A stretch of DNA of 64,000 nucleotides. It comes from Nocardia aurantiaca. GTDB lineage: Bacteria; Actinomycetota; Actinomycetes; Mycobacteriales; Mycobacteriaceae. The notes beneath the pieces were generated by a model, which saw only the letters and a program-made list of their open reading frames with translations, did not search any database and was not told the DNA's origin. Of the stretch, positions 19,203 through 26,816 are shown piece after piece (position 1 is the first letter of the stretch; every line of letters begins with the position of its first letter). Made by a program: the position numbers and the translations under genes. Location of the stretch: positions 186,001 through 250,000 of the forward strand of contig NZ_WMBB01000010.1 in the NCBI RefSeq assembly GCF_009708175.1, read 5' to 3'.

Positions 19203-20030
19203 TCAGATTCCGTAGACGCGCCGCGCGTTGGCCGTGGTGATCTTGGCCAGTTGCGCCGGGTCCTGTTCGCGCAGTTCGGCCAGTGCCCGCAGCGTGTACG
19301 GCAGCATGTACGACTCGTTGGGCGCGCCGCGGAACGGGTGCGGGGTCAGGAAAGGCGCGTCCGTCTCCACCAGGATCTGTTCGTCCGGAACGAGTTTCGC
19401 GGCCTCGCGCAATTCGTGCGCGTTCTTGAAACTGACCGTGCCCGAGAAACTCAGCACATAGCCCTCCTCCACGCAGGCCATCGCCATGTTCGCGTCGGAG
19501 GAGAAGCAGTGGAAGATCACGGTTTCCGGCGCGCCCTCGTCCAGCAGCACCGCGAGCAGGTCGTGGTCGGCCTCCCGGTTGTGGATCATGAGCGGCTTGC
19601 CCAGCCGCTTGGCCAGGTCGATGTGCCAGCGGAAACCCTCGACCTGATCCTCGATCGCGGCGCAGCCGTCCAGCTTGCCGGGCCAGTAGTAGTCCAGCCC
19701 GGTCTCCCCCACCGCGACCACGCGCGGGTCCCCGGCCAACTGCTCGAGCTCGGCCTTGGCGGCGTCGTCGAGGTGGTTGGCGCGGGTCGGATGCAGCGCG
19801 ACCGCCGCGTACACGCGGTCGTCCCAGTTCGCGGCGCGGACCGCGAAGCGCGCGGCCTCGAGATCGTCGGCGACCGTCACCAGCTCGCGCACGCCCACCG
19901 CGCGGGCCCGATCCACCAGCGCCGCGACCGATTCCGGATCGGTGGCCCCGCAGGCGTCGATGTGTGTGTGCGCGTCGATGAGCGGCGACAGCGGCTCGGG
20001 CGGCTCGGGCGCAGGTCGGCGGCTACTCAT
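19203..20030 (-). CDS. tatD: TatD family metal-dependent deoxyribonuclease
   Basis: A 275-residue TIM-barrel hydrolase that uses two metal ions for 3'-5' exonuclease activity, linked in other bacteria to DNA repair and quality control. HTH at residues 21-23 (DAHTHID) is the metal-binding HxH, VGETGLDYY near 107 gives the bridging glutamate, MIHNREA near 140 and FHCFS near 167 supply histidines, and ETDAPFLTP near 215 the final acid. Start ATG 20030 fits the family; the frame is open to 20072. It sits between rpfB and the divergent metG, as in mycobacteria (Rv1008). Confidence 0.93.
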   Translation of the reverse strand: MSSRRPAPEPPEPLSPLIDAHTHIDACGATDPESVAALVDRARAVGVRELVTVADDLEAARFAVRAANWDDRVYAAVALHPTRANHLDDAAKAELEQLAGDPRVVAVGETGLDYYWPGKLDGCAAIEDQVEGFRWHIDLAKRLGKPLMIHNREADHDLLAVLLDEGAPETVIFHCFSSDANMAMACVEEGYVLSFSGTVSFKNAHELREAAKLVPDEQILVETDAPFLTPHPFRGAPNESYMLPYTLRALAELREQDPAQLAKITTANARRVYGI

Positions 20031-20150
20031 GGACGGTGCCTCCCTCGCGGTCACGAAGGTCCTGCCGGCCATCGTGGGTATGGAGGCAGCGCCCCCACAA
20101 GGGGATATTCACGCGAGCATCTGCGGGCACGCAGATAGAGTAGACACACC

Positions 20151-21707
20151 ATGAGCGCATCCGATCGCCCCACCTTTTACATCACCACGGCCATCGCGTA
20201 CCCGAACGGCGCACCGCACATCGGGCACGCCTACGAGTACATCTCGTCCGATGCCCTGGCCCGCTTCAAACGGCTGGACGGCTTCGATGTGTTCTACATG
20301 ACCGGCACCGACGAGCACGGCCAGAAGGTGCAGCAGGCCGCCAGGGCCGCGGGCGAACCGGAGCGTGAGTACGCCTCGCGCAACTCGGACGTGTTCGAGC
20401 GCATGGACAAGGCCCTCGACATCTCCTACGACCGGTTCATCCGGACCACCGACGACGACCACCAGGTCGCGTCGGTCGCGCTCTGGGAGCGGATGGCCGC
20501 CAATGACGACATCTATCTCGACACCTACGCCGGCTGGTACTCGGTGCGCGACGAGGCGTTCTACACCGAGGAGGAAACCACCCTCCTCGAGGACGGCACC
20601 CGCATCTCCACCGAGACCAAGACACCGGTGGAGTGGACCGAGGAATCGAACTACTTCTTCCGGCTGTCCAAGTACCAGGACAAACTGCTCGAACTGTACG
20701 AGACCCATCCGGAATTCATCGCGCCCGCGACCCGGCGCAACGAGATCGTCTCGTATGTGAAGGCCGGACTGAAGGACCTGTCCATCTCCCGCACCACCTT
20801 CGACTGGGGTGTGCCGGTGCCGGGACACCCCGATCACGTCATGTACGTGTGGGTGGACGCGCTGACGAACTACCTGACCGGCGCGGGCTTCCCGCACACC
20901 GATTCCGAAGCGTTCCAGAAGTACTGGCCCGCGAACCTGCACATCATCGGCAAGGACATCAGCCGGTTCCACACCGTGTACTGGCCGGCCTTCCTGATGA
21001 GCGCCGGAATCGCGCTGCCCGAGCGCGTTTTCGTGCACGGGTTCCTGTTCAACAAGGGCGAGAAGATGTCGAAGTCGGTCGGCAATGTGGTCGACCCGAT
21101 GGATCTGGTGGAGACCTACGGCCTGGACTCCCTGCGCTTCTTCCTGCTGCGCGAGATCTCCTACGGCCAGGACGGCTCCTACAGCCATGAAGCCATCGTC
21201 GGCCGCATCAATACCGATCTGGCCAACGAGTACGGCAACCTGGCCCAGCGCTGCCTGAAGATGGTGGGCCGCGACTTCGGCGGCGTGGTCCCGACCCCGG
21301 GCGAGTTCACCGAGGACGACAAGGCCCTGCTGGAGCGCGCCAACGGCCTGCTGGAGAGGATGCGCGCCGAATTCGACCAGCAGCAGATCCATGTGGGCCT
21401 GGAGCAGCTCTGGCTCACCCTCGGTGAGACGAACCGCTACTTCTCGGCGCAGGCTCCCTGGACCCTCGCCAAGGCCGGCACGCCGCAGGACACCGCCCGC
21501 GAGGGCACCATCCTCTACGTGACCATGGAGGTCCTGCGCATCGTCTCGATCCTGGTCCAGCCGGTCATCCCCGGCTCGGCCGGCAAGATCCTGGACCTGC
21601 TCGGCGTCACCGACCGCACCTTCGCGGATATCGCCACCCCGCTGCATCCGGGCACCCCGCTCCCGGAGCCGGAGGTGGTCTTCCCGAAGTACGTCGAGCC
21701 GAAGTAG
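20151..21707 (+). CDS. metG: Methionyl-tRNA synthetase
   Basis: A 518-residue class I aminoacyl-tRNA synthetase that charges tRNA-Met. HIGH is at residues 23-26, the KMSKS loop at 305-309 (GEKMSKSVG), WVDALTNY near 230 belongs to the active site, and the helical anticodon-binding domain occupies about 355-510. It lacks a C-terminal tRNA-binding extension and a four-cysteine zinc knuckle, so it is the short form common in actinobacteria. It is divergent from tatD with a 120-base spacer containing AGAGTAGACACACC just before the ATG. A G/C hairpin follows. Confidence 0.97.
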   Translation: MSASDRPTFYITTAIAYPNGAPHIGHAYEYISSDALARFKRLDGFDVFYMTGTDEHGQKVQQAARAAGEPEREYASRNSDVFERMDKALDISYDRFIRTTDDDHQVASVALWERMAANDDIYLDTYAGWYSVRDEAFYTEEETTLLEDGTRISTETKTPVEWTEESNYFFRLSKYQDKLLELYETHPEFIAPATRRNEIVSYVKAGLKDLSISRTTFDWGVPVPGHPDHVMYVWVDALTNYLTGAGFPHTDSEAFQKYWPANLHIIGKDISRFHTVYWPAFLMSAGIALPERVFVHGFLFNKGEKMSKSVGNVVDPMDLVETYGLDSLRFFLLREISYGQDGSYSHEAIVGRINTDLANEYGNLAQRCLKMVGRDFGGVVPTPGEFTEDDKALLERANGLLERMRAEFDQQQIHVGLEQLWLTLGETNRYFSAQAPWTLAKAGTPQDTAREGTILYVTMEVLRIVSILVQPVIPGSAGKILDLLGVTDRTFADIATPLHPGTPLPEPEVVFPKYVEPK

Positions 21708-21731
21708 ACCCCGGAGGAGAAACCTCCGGCG

Positions 21732-21756
21732 CCGCCCGCCCCCCTTCGGCGGGCGG
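21732..21756. terminator. Hairpin terminator after metG
   Basis: CCGCCCGCC (21732-21740), a seven-base loop CCCCTTC and GGCGGGCGG (21748-21756) make a perfect 9-bp G/C stem 25 bases beyond the metG stop. No U tract follows. The remaining bases up to 22009 show nothing else recognisable. Confidence 0.6.
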
Positions 21757-22009
21757 CCGCCGAGTCACACCCGTCCGCCACGGGTGGAGATTCCTCTCCG
21801 AACTCCACCATCGCCGGAACGGGAATGCAGTGCGCGAACAGGCAACTGCCCGATCCGAATGGCGGAATCGGATCGGGCAGCAGCTGATCTCGCCGAACCA
21901 GCATCGGGTCCGCCGACGGCGAAGGTCAACCGGGGGAAGCGGCACGAATTGGGGCACCGCCGCTGACCTGCGGGTCTGGGTCGGCTGGCCGTTCGAATTC
22001 GGGGGAGTC

Positions 22010-22789
22010 CTACCTGGACGCGCGCGGGGTGAGCATGAACAGCTGGTAAGGACAGTTGTCCGGGTGCCAGGCATTGTAGGAGCGCATGGTCAGCGCCATC
22101 TGACCACCGGTTTCCGGATCCCGGACCAGCACCCGGGAGTCGTTCCAATCCTCTTCGCTGATATCGGTGTTCCAGAAGCGCTCGAATTCGGGGTTGACCC
22201 GGCAGGCGTCGAGGATCTGGGCGAGCCGTTCCGGGGCGACGCTGCCCGGCGCGTTCACGCGCAGGACGAACATCAGGCGGTGCACGATCAGCTCCCAATT
22301 GATCAGCACCTCACGCGCGAGCGGGGTGGTCATCATCTGCACGATGACATTGGTGGGCTGGTCGGCGTGCTCTTCGGCGGGCAGCAGCCAGGGAAATGCC
22401 TCGCGCGCGGCCTGATTTGCCGCCAGGACCTCATATTCGGGCACGCGATGGTAGAAGGCCGGGAACGGCAGTGCCTCGAGGTGCTCGATGTCCTCGTCGC
22501 GCAGGGCGGGCGGCCAAACACCGGTCTCAACCGACATCAGGTTCGGCATCGCCACCGAGACCATCTTGCGCAGCAGCCATTCCGGTGCCTCCATGGCCAC
22601 CGACCAATCGGCCAGTCGTTCCGGAGACATGGGGCGCTCGCCCTTCTCCAGCTTGCGGTAGAGGGAGAGGCTCACGAACATGCGCCGCGCGACGTCCTCC
22701 TGCGTCAATCCCAAGCTCTCGCGCCGGTACCGCATGAACAATCCGAGCAGGGGCTGTTCCGGTACGGACCCGATCTCCCCGGTCACCAC
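22010..22789 (-). CDS. XRE family regulator with MmyB-like ligand-binding domain
   Basis: A 259-residue DNA-binding protein. An N-terminal HTH of about 60 residues (RRESLGLTQEDVARRMFVS, then LYRKLEKGERP) is followed by a C-terminal domain of the MmyB type: LAANQAAREAFPWLLPAE near 123-140 and ALTMRSYNAWHPDNCPYQLFML near the end, a pocket thought to bind fatty-acyl ligands. Its place between metG and the lipid cluster, divergent from the first TetR gene, makes it a candidate local regulator, by inference only. Confidence 0.82.
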   Translation of the reverse strand: MVTGEIGSVPEQPLLGLFMRYRRESLGLTQEDVARRMFVSLSLYRKLEKGERPMSPERLADWSVAMEAPEWLLRKMVSVAMPNLMSVETGVWPPALRDEDIEHLEALPFPAFYHRVPEYEVLAANQAAREAFPWLLPAEEHADQPTNVIVQMMTTPLAREVLINWELIVHRLMFVLRVNAPGSVAPERLAQILDACRVNPEFERFWNTDISEEDWNDSRVLVRDPETGGQMALTMRSYNAWHPDNCPYQLFMLTPRASR

Positions 22790-22986
22790 TTGTCCGCCTA
22801 CCTCCTGGCTCGAACCACCCCTTCTTCTCGTCCACCTAAGCAGAAACGACGCCGACGCCCGTACATGTGCGCGCGGTGGGTGCGATTGCCCGGATACTCC
22901 CGGTCGTTGGCTGGACGCGGCCCCCGCAGCGACACCTGGACCCGGGCGGATGGCGTCGAGTGCAGTCTTAATGCAACGATGTGCAT

Positions 22987-23643
22987 ATGGCGTCCATCGG
23001 CAGGAGAAGTGACCTTTCGCTGCGCTCCGATCGGCACCGGGCGACTCGGGAGGCGCTGCTGATCTCGCAGCGGGGGCGGTTGCTGGAGGGAATCAGTGAG
23101 TGTGTGGAGGTCAAGGGGTACAGCGGGACGACGCTGACGGACATCGTGGGGCGGGCGCGGGTGTCACGGAGCACGTTCTACGAGCACTTCGCCAGCAAAG
23201 AAGAGTGCTTCGTGGCGGCCGTGGAGGCGGGGGCGAATCTGCTGTACACGCGGATCTCCGAGGAGATGGCCGGGCTGGAGCATCCGGATACGCGGGCGCT
23301 GGTGACCAATTCGCTGATCACGTACTGCGAGGTGATCGTGGCGGAGCCACAGCTGTCGCGGCTGGTGCTGGTCGAGGCGTTCAAAGTGGGCGGGGCGGCG
23401 GTGGAGCGGCATGATGCCTCGCTGGATATGTTCACCGCGCTGTGTCGGCAGTTCCATCGGCGGGCGCTGAGTGAGTCGTCGGAGGTTCCGCAGGTGAGCG
23501 ACGGGCAGCTGGCGTTGATCATCGACGCCGTCGCCGAACGCACCCGGCGACTGATCGAGCGCGGGGAGATCGCGCAACTGCCGCGGCGCATTCCGGACCT
23601 GTGCGCGTTCGCCTTCGCGGTATTGCGGCTGCAGCGGGCGTGA
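22987..23643 (+). CDS. TetR family regulator, first of a tandem pair
   Basis: A 218-residue TetR-type repressor (220 if GTG 22981 is used). The HTH spans about residues 25-72 of the longer form (TTLTDIVGRARVSRSTFYEHFASKEECFVAAV), followed by a helical ligand domain. It is clearly paralogous to the next gene: both share SQRGRLLE..ECVE.KGY, TLTDIV.RARVSR.TFYEHF and a C-terminal ERTRR block. The pair stands about 1.2 kb upstream of the condensing-enzyme cluster on the same strand and is the best candidate for its regulators. Confidence 0.85.
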   Translation: MASIGRRSDLSLRSDRHRATREALLISQRGRLLEGISECVEVKGYSGTTLTDIVGRARVSRSTFYEHFASKEECFVAAVEAGANLLYTRISEEMAGLEHPDTRALVTNSLITYCEVIVAEPQLSRLVLVEAFKVGGAAVERHDASLDMFTALCRQFHRRALSESSEVPQVSDGQLALIIDAVAERTRRLIERGEIAQLPRRIPDLCAFAFAVLRLQRA

Positions 23644-23740
23644 CCGAATCGGCCGACCTCGATCCCTGACGGGGCGCGTTCGGCCGGTTCATCGATAATG
23701 ACCATCTGAAGCGACAGCGGTTCAGTGAGAGAGGGATGGG

Positions 23741-24433
23741 ATGCGCGACAGGCAGGTTCGAGCGACGACTATCGCCCCGCACGGAACCACGTTGCGGCGC
23801 ACCAATTTCGACGAACGACATCGCGCCGCCCGCGACGCCGTGCTCACCTCCCAGCGCGGCCGGCTGCTCGAGGCCATGGTGGAGTGCGTCGAGGCCAAGG
23901 GCTACCACACCACCACGCTCACCGATATCGTGGCGCGCGCCCGGGTGTCGCGCACCACCTTCTACGAGCACTTCAGCAACAAAGAGCACTGCTTCGTGGA
24001 GGCGGTGCGCACCGGATCCGACATCATCGCGACCCGCATCGTCGACGAGCTGGCGCAGCTGCCCACCAATGCCGGCGCGCACGAGCGCATCGAGTCCATC
24101 GTGGTCACCTTCTGCGAAACCGTCGCCGCCGAACCGGATTTCGCGCGTCTGATGCTGGTCGAGGCGTTCAAGGTGGATCAGGAGTCGGTGGCGCTGCGGG
24201 ATCTGTCGGTGGATCGGTTCGCGGATCTGTACCGCGCCTTCTACGCTCAGGCGCGCGAGACCGATCCGAGCCTGCCGGTCATCGCCGACGCGCTGTTCGC
24301 ACTCATCCCGGATGCCATCGGCGAACGCACCCGCCGGGTGATCGTGGCCGAGGGGGCGCACCGGGTGCCCGAGTTGGCGCCGCTGTTCGTGGAATTCGTG
24401 ATCGCGGTGCTCGGGCTGCCCGCGCAGGCCTGA
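23741..24433 (+). CDS. TetR family regulator, second of a tandem pair
   Basis: A 230-residue TetR-type protein starting at ATG 23741 behind GAGAGAGGGATGGG. The N-terminal extension before the HTH is about 30 residues; the HTH reads TTLTDIVARARVSRTTFYEHFSNKE (in two pieces: TTLTDIVARARVS and RTTFYEHFSNKE). The ligand domain resembles the preceding paralogue, including LMLVEAFKVDQE and a terminal GERTRRVIV. The duplication suggests either heterodimers or ligand-specific sensing of acyl-CoA. It is the last gene before the 408-base promoter region of the cluster. Confidence 0.86.
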   Translation: MRDRQVRATTIAPHGTTLRRTNFDERHRAARDAVLTSQRGRLLEAMVECVEAKGYHTTTLTDIVARARVSRTTFYEHFSNKEHCFVEAVRTGSDIIATRIVDELAQLPTNAGAHERIESIVVTFCETVAAEPDFARLMLVEAFKVDQESVALRDLSVDRFADLYRAFYAQARETDPSLPVIADALFALIPDAIGERTRRVIVAEGAHRVPELAPLFVEFVIAVLGLPAQA

Positions 24434-24841
24434 CTCGGCACCCGATGTGCCGAAATCCGCTGTCGCTCAGACAGTTTTCGGATCGACGCCACCGAGGCCC
24501 ACGGATGTGACGCAGTCAGGTGAACTCACTCACAGCGAGACACGTGCTTGGTCGCCCTCGGGCCATACCGATGGCACATAACGAGCGATAGCCGTTGAGT
24601 GACCGCTACGCCCGTACGTCCACGTACCACCACTTCAGCGGGCCTGCAGCCCGACAGGCTGGGCGTGAGAGCTTTACGGCACCGCACGTAACACTAAGCG
24701 CACGTTCACGTTTCGTCTGAGACAGCTACACGGAACGCTTCAGTTCCCCGAGTTAGTTACCCTCGGGTAGCCTCATCTCATCCGAGCTTGACGTTCACAT
24801 TCTCTTCCGTGTTTCAGCCTCCCAGTTTCAGGAGTTCCCCT
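24434..24841. promoter_or_regulatory. 408-base control region upstream of the beta-lactone-type cluster
   Basis: There is no gene here, but several dyads. GTTACCC-TC-GGGTAGC centres at 24758-24769 (arms TACCC/GGGTA), about 75 bases before the first start, a plausible operator. GTCT-G-AGAC lies at about 24713-24721, with its inverse CTCAGAC near 24463. The stretch is less GC-rich than its surroundings and contains repeated CACGT/ACGT motifs at about 24610-24710. I cannot assign a promoter pair with confidence. Confidence 0.35.
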
Positions 24842-25894
24842 GTGCCGCAATCTCGATTTGAGTCTATCGGCGCTTATCTGCCCGAGAAGCGTGTCACCAC
24901 AGCAGAATTGCTTTCACAATTGAAGGAGGTCCCCGAGTTCGATCTCGAACGAATCACGGGGGTCAAGGAGCGGCGTTTCCGCGATACCAGGCCGGAGAGC
25001 CGCGAGGACTCCTTCGTCCTGGCCATGAAGGCCGTCGAGGACAGTCTGTCCAGGTCATCCTATGCCGCAGGCGATCTCGACGTCATCATCTCCACCTCCA
25101 TCACACGTAGCAAGCACGGCACCAGGATGTACATGGAGCCGTCCTTCGCCGGGGCCATCGGCCGCGCCATCGGAGCGCGCGAGGATGTCATCGCCTTCGA
25201 TCTCTCGAATGCCTGCGCGGGCATGATGAGTGGCGTCTACATTCTCGACCGGATGATTCGCAGCGGTGCGGTGAAGCGCGGCATCGTGGTCAGCGGCGAG
25301 GCCATCACGCCCATTGCGGAAACGGCCGTGAATGAGATCTCCAGTAAATACGATCTGCAATTCGCTTCATTGACCGTCGGCGATTCCGGTGCGGCCGTGG
25401 TGCTGGACGAGGCCGTCGACGACAACGACAAGATCCACTACATCGAGTTGACCACCGCGTCGGAGTTCTCGCACCTGTGTCTGGGCATGCCCAGCGACAA
25501 GACCAACGGCGTGGCGCTCTACACCGACAACCGGAAGATGCACAACGAGGCGCGATTCCTGCTGTGGACCGACACCCAGCGCAACTTCATGGAGGCGAAC
25601 GGGATCACCTTCGCCGATGAGGGATTCGACTACATCATTCACCACCAGTTCGGCGCCGCGGCCATCCCGTTCATGAACGCCATCGCCGAGCGCGAGTTCG
25701 GTCACCCCATGCCGCCGGACCTGAATGTGATCGAGAAGTACGGAAATACCTCCAGCACTTCGCATTTCATCGTGCTACACGATCAACTGAGCCGGCAGAG
25801 CATTCCGACCGGCTCCAAGATCCTGATGATCCCGGCCGCCTCCGGCGTCGTCGGCGGCTTCCTGTCCACCACCATCTCGTCGCTGAAGGTCTGA
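24842..25894 (+). CDS. nltA: OleA/NltA-like acyl-CoA condensing enzyme (KAS III fold), catalytic subunit
   Basis: A 350-residue thiolase-fold enzyme. The triad is Cys125 (SNACAGMM), His268 (HHQFG) and Asn302 (YGNTSS). Glu99 lies 26 residues before the cysteine, exactly as the trans-acting base Glu117 precedes Cys143 in Xanthomonas OleA. Such enzymes join two fatty acyl-CoAs head-to-head without decarboxylation, giving 2-alkyl-3-ketoacids. GTG 24842 is chosen because AGGAG sits 7 bases upstream; a TTG at 24788 is in frame. It is the first of seven co-directional genes, and the next encodes a cysteine-less partner, as in lipstatin LstA/LstB. The symbol follows the nocardiolactone cluster by inference. 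Confidence 0.82.
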   Translation: MPQSRFESIGAYLPEKRVTTAELLSQLKEVPEFDLERITGVKERRFRDTRPESREDSFVLAMKAVEDSLSRSSYAAGDLDVIISTSITRSKHGTRMYMEPSFAGAIGRAIGAREDVIAFDLSNACAGMMSGVYILDRMIRSGAVKRGIVVSGEAITPIAETAVNEISSKYDLQFASLTVGDSGAAVVLDEAVDDNDKIHYIELTTASEFSHLCLGMPSDKTNGVALYTDNRKMHNEARFLLWTDTQRNFMEANGITFADEGFDYIIHHQFGAAAIPFMNAIAEREFGHPMPPDLNVIEKYGNTSSTSHFIVLHDQLSRQSIPTGSKILMIPAASGVVGGFLSTTISSLKV

Positions 25895-25904
25895 GGTTCC
25901 GCAC

Positions 25905-26816
25905 ATGGGCGTACGCATCAAATCCACCGGAATCAGCCGGGACACCGACACTTTCAGCATCGTGGAGCTCAGCGGGCGGGCCGCGCGGCGGGCCATGGAA
26001 AGCGCGGGCGTCGAGCCGGGCCAGGTCGGCGTCATGATCAACGCGGGCATCTTCCGCGACAGCAATACCGTCGAGCCGGCCGTGTCGGCGCTCATCCAGA
26101 AGGCCGCGGGCATCGGCCTGGACTATGTGAAGGAGGACCCCCGGTCGTTCTCCTTCGACCTCATGAACGCGGGCACCGGCGTGCTCAATGCCGTGCAGGT
26201 GGCGCAGGCGGTGCTGGCCACCGGCAGCGCCGAGCACGTGCTGATCGTGTCCGGTGACACCCACCCGTCGCTGCAGCGGTCCGCCGCCGATGACGAATTC
26301 CCTTACGCCACCGCCGGTGCCGCGCTGCTGCTGGAGCAGACCGGCGAGCCCGAGGGTTTCGGGCAGGTGCACACCCGTGCCGCCGCGGGCACGCCGGGCC
26401 TGGAGTCGTACGTGGACATCGAGACCATGGGCGACCGCGGCCGCGGCATCATGACGGTGGAGCGGGAAGCCGACTACCTGGACCGGCTGCTGGTGACCGC
26501 CGCCGAGGCCGCCCGCGCCGCGCTGGCGGGCAGCGAGATCGACGAGGCCACCACGGCCCTCATCGCCGCCACCCCGAGCGCCGACTTCCCGGCCCGTCTG
26601 GCCGCCGAGGTCGGCATCGCGCCGGAAGCGGTGCTCATCCCGGACCTGTCCCAGGGTGATCCGCACACGGCAGCGCTGACGCTGGCGTATCACGCGGCCG
26701 CCGAGGCGAATTCGCTGGCCCGCTACCGGGATGTGCTGTTCGTGGCCGCGGGCGCGGGTCCCTCGGCCGCCGCGGTCGTGTACCGGCTTCCGGCCCTCGC
26801 CGGAGCCGCGGCGTGA
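25905..26816 (+). CDS. nltB: NltB/LstB-like KAS III subunit lacking the catalytic cysteine
   Basis: A 303-residue thiolase-fold protein, shorter than its neighbour. The site that should read NAC reads NAGTGVL: Gly90 replaces the nucleophile. The histidine and asparagine loops are also degenerate. Glu57 in NTVEP aligns by context with the glutamate that OleA-type dimers donate across the interface, so this subunit can still supply the base for its partner's active site. Family knowledge: the LstA-LstB heterodimer in lipstatin works this way. The gene starts 10 bases after the previous stop and its own stop overlaps the next start (GTGA), so the stoichiometry is coupled. Confidence 0.8.
   Translation: MGVRIKSTGISRDTDTFSIVELSGRAARRAMESAGVEPGQVGVMINAGIFRDSNTVEPAVSALIQKAAGIGLDYVKEDPRSFSFDLMNAGTGVLNAVQVAQAVLATGSAEHVLIVSGDTHPSLQRSAADDEFPYATAGAALLLEQTGEPEGFGQVHTRAAAGTPGLESYVDIETMGDRGRGIMTVEREADYLDRLLVTAAEAARAALAGSEIDEATTALIAATPSADFPARLAAEVGIAPEAVLIPDLSQGDPHTAALTLAYHAAAEANSLARYRDVLFVAAGAGPSAAAVVYRLPALAGAAA

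Noticed and set aside
20109..21647. 512-codon open frame antisense to metG
   Set aside because: Shadow of a high-GC gene; no start context or family resemblance, and the plus strand encodes an unmistakable MetRS.
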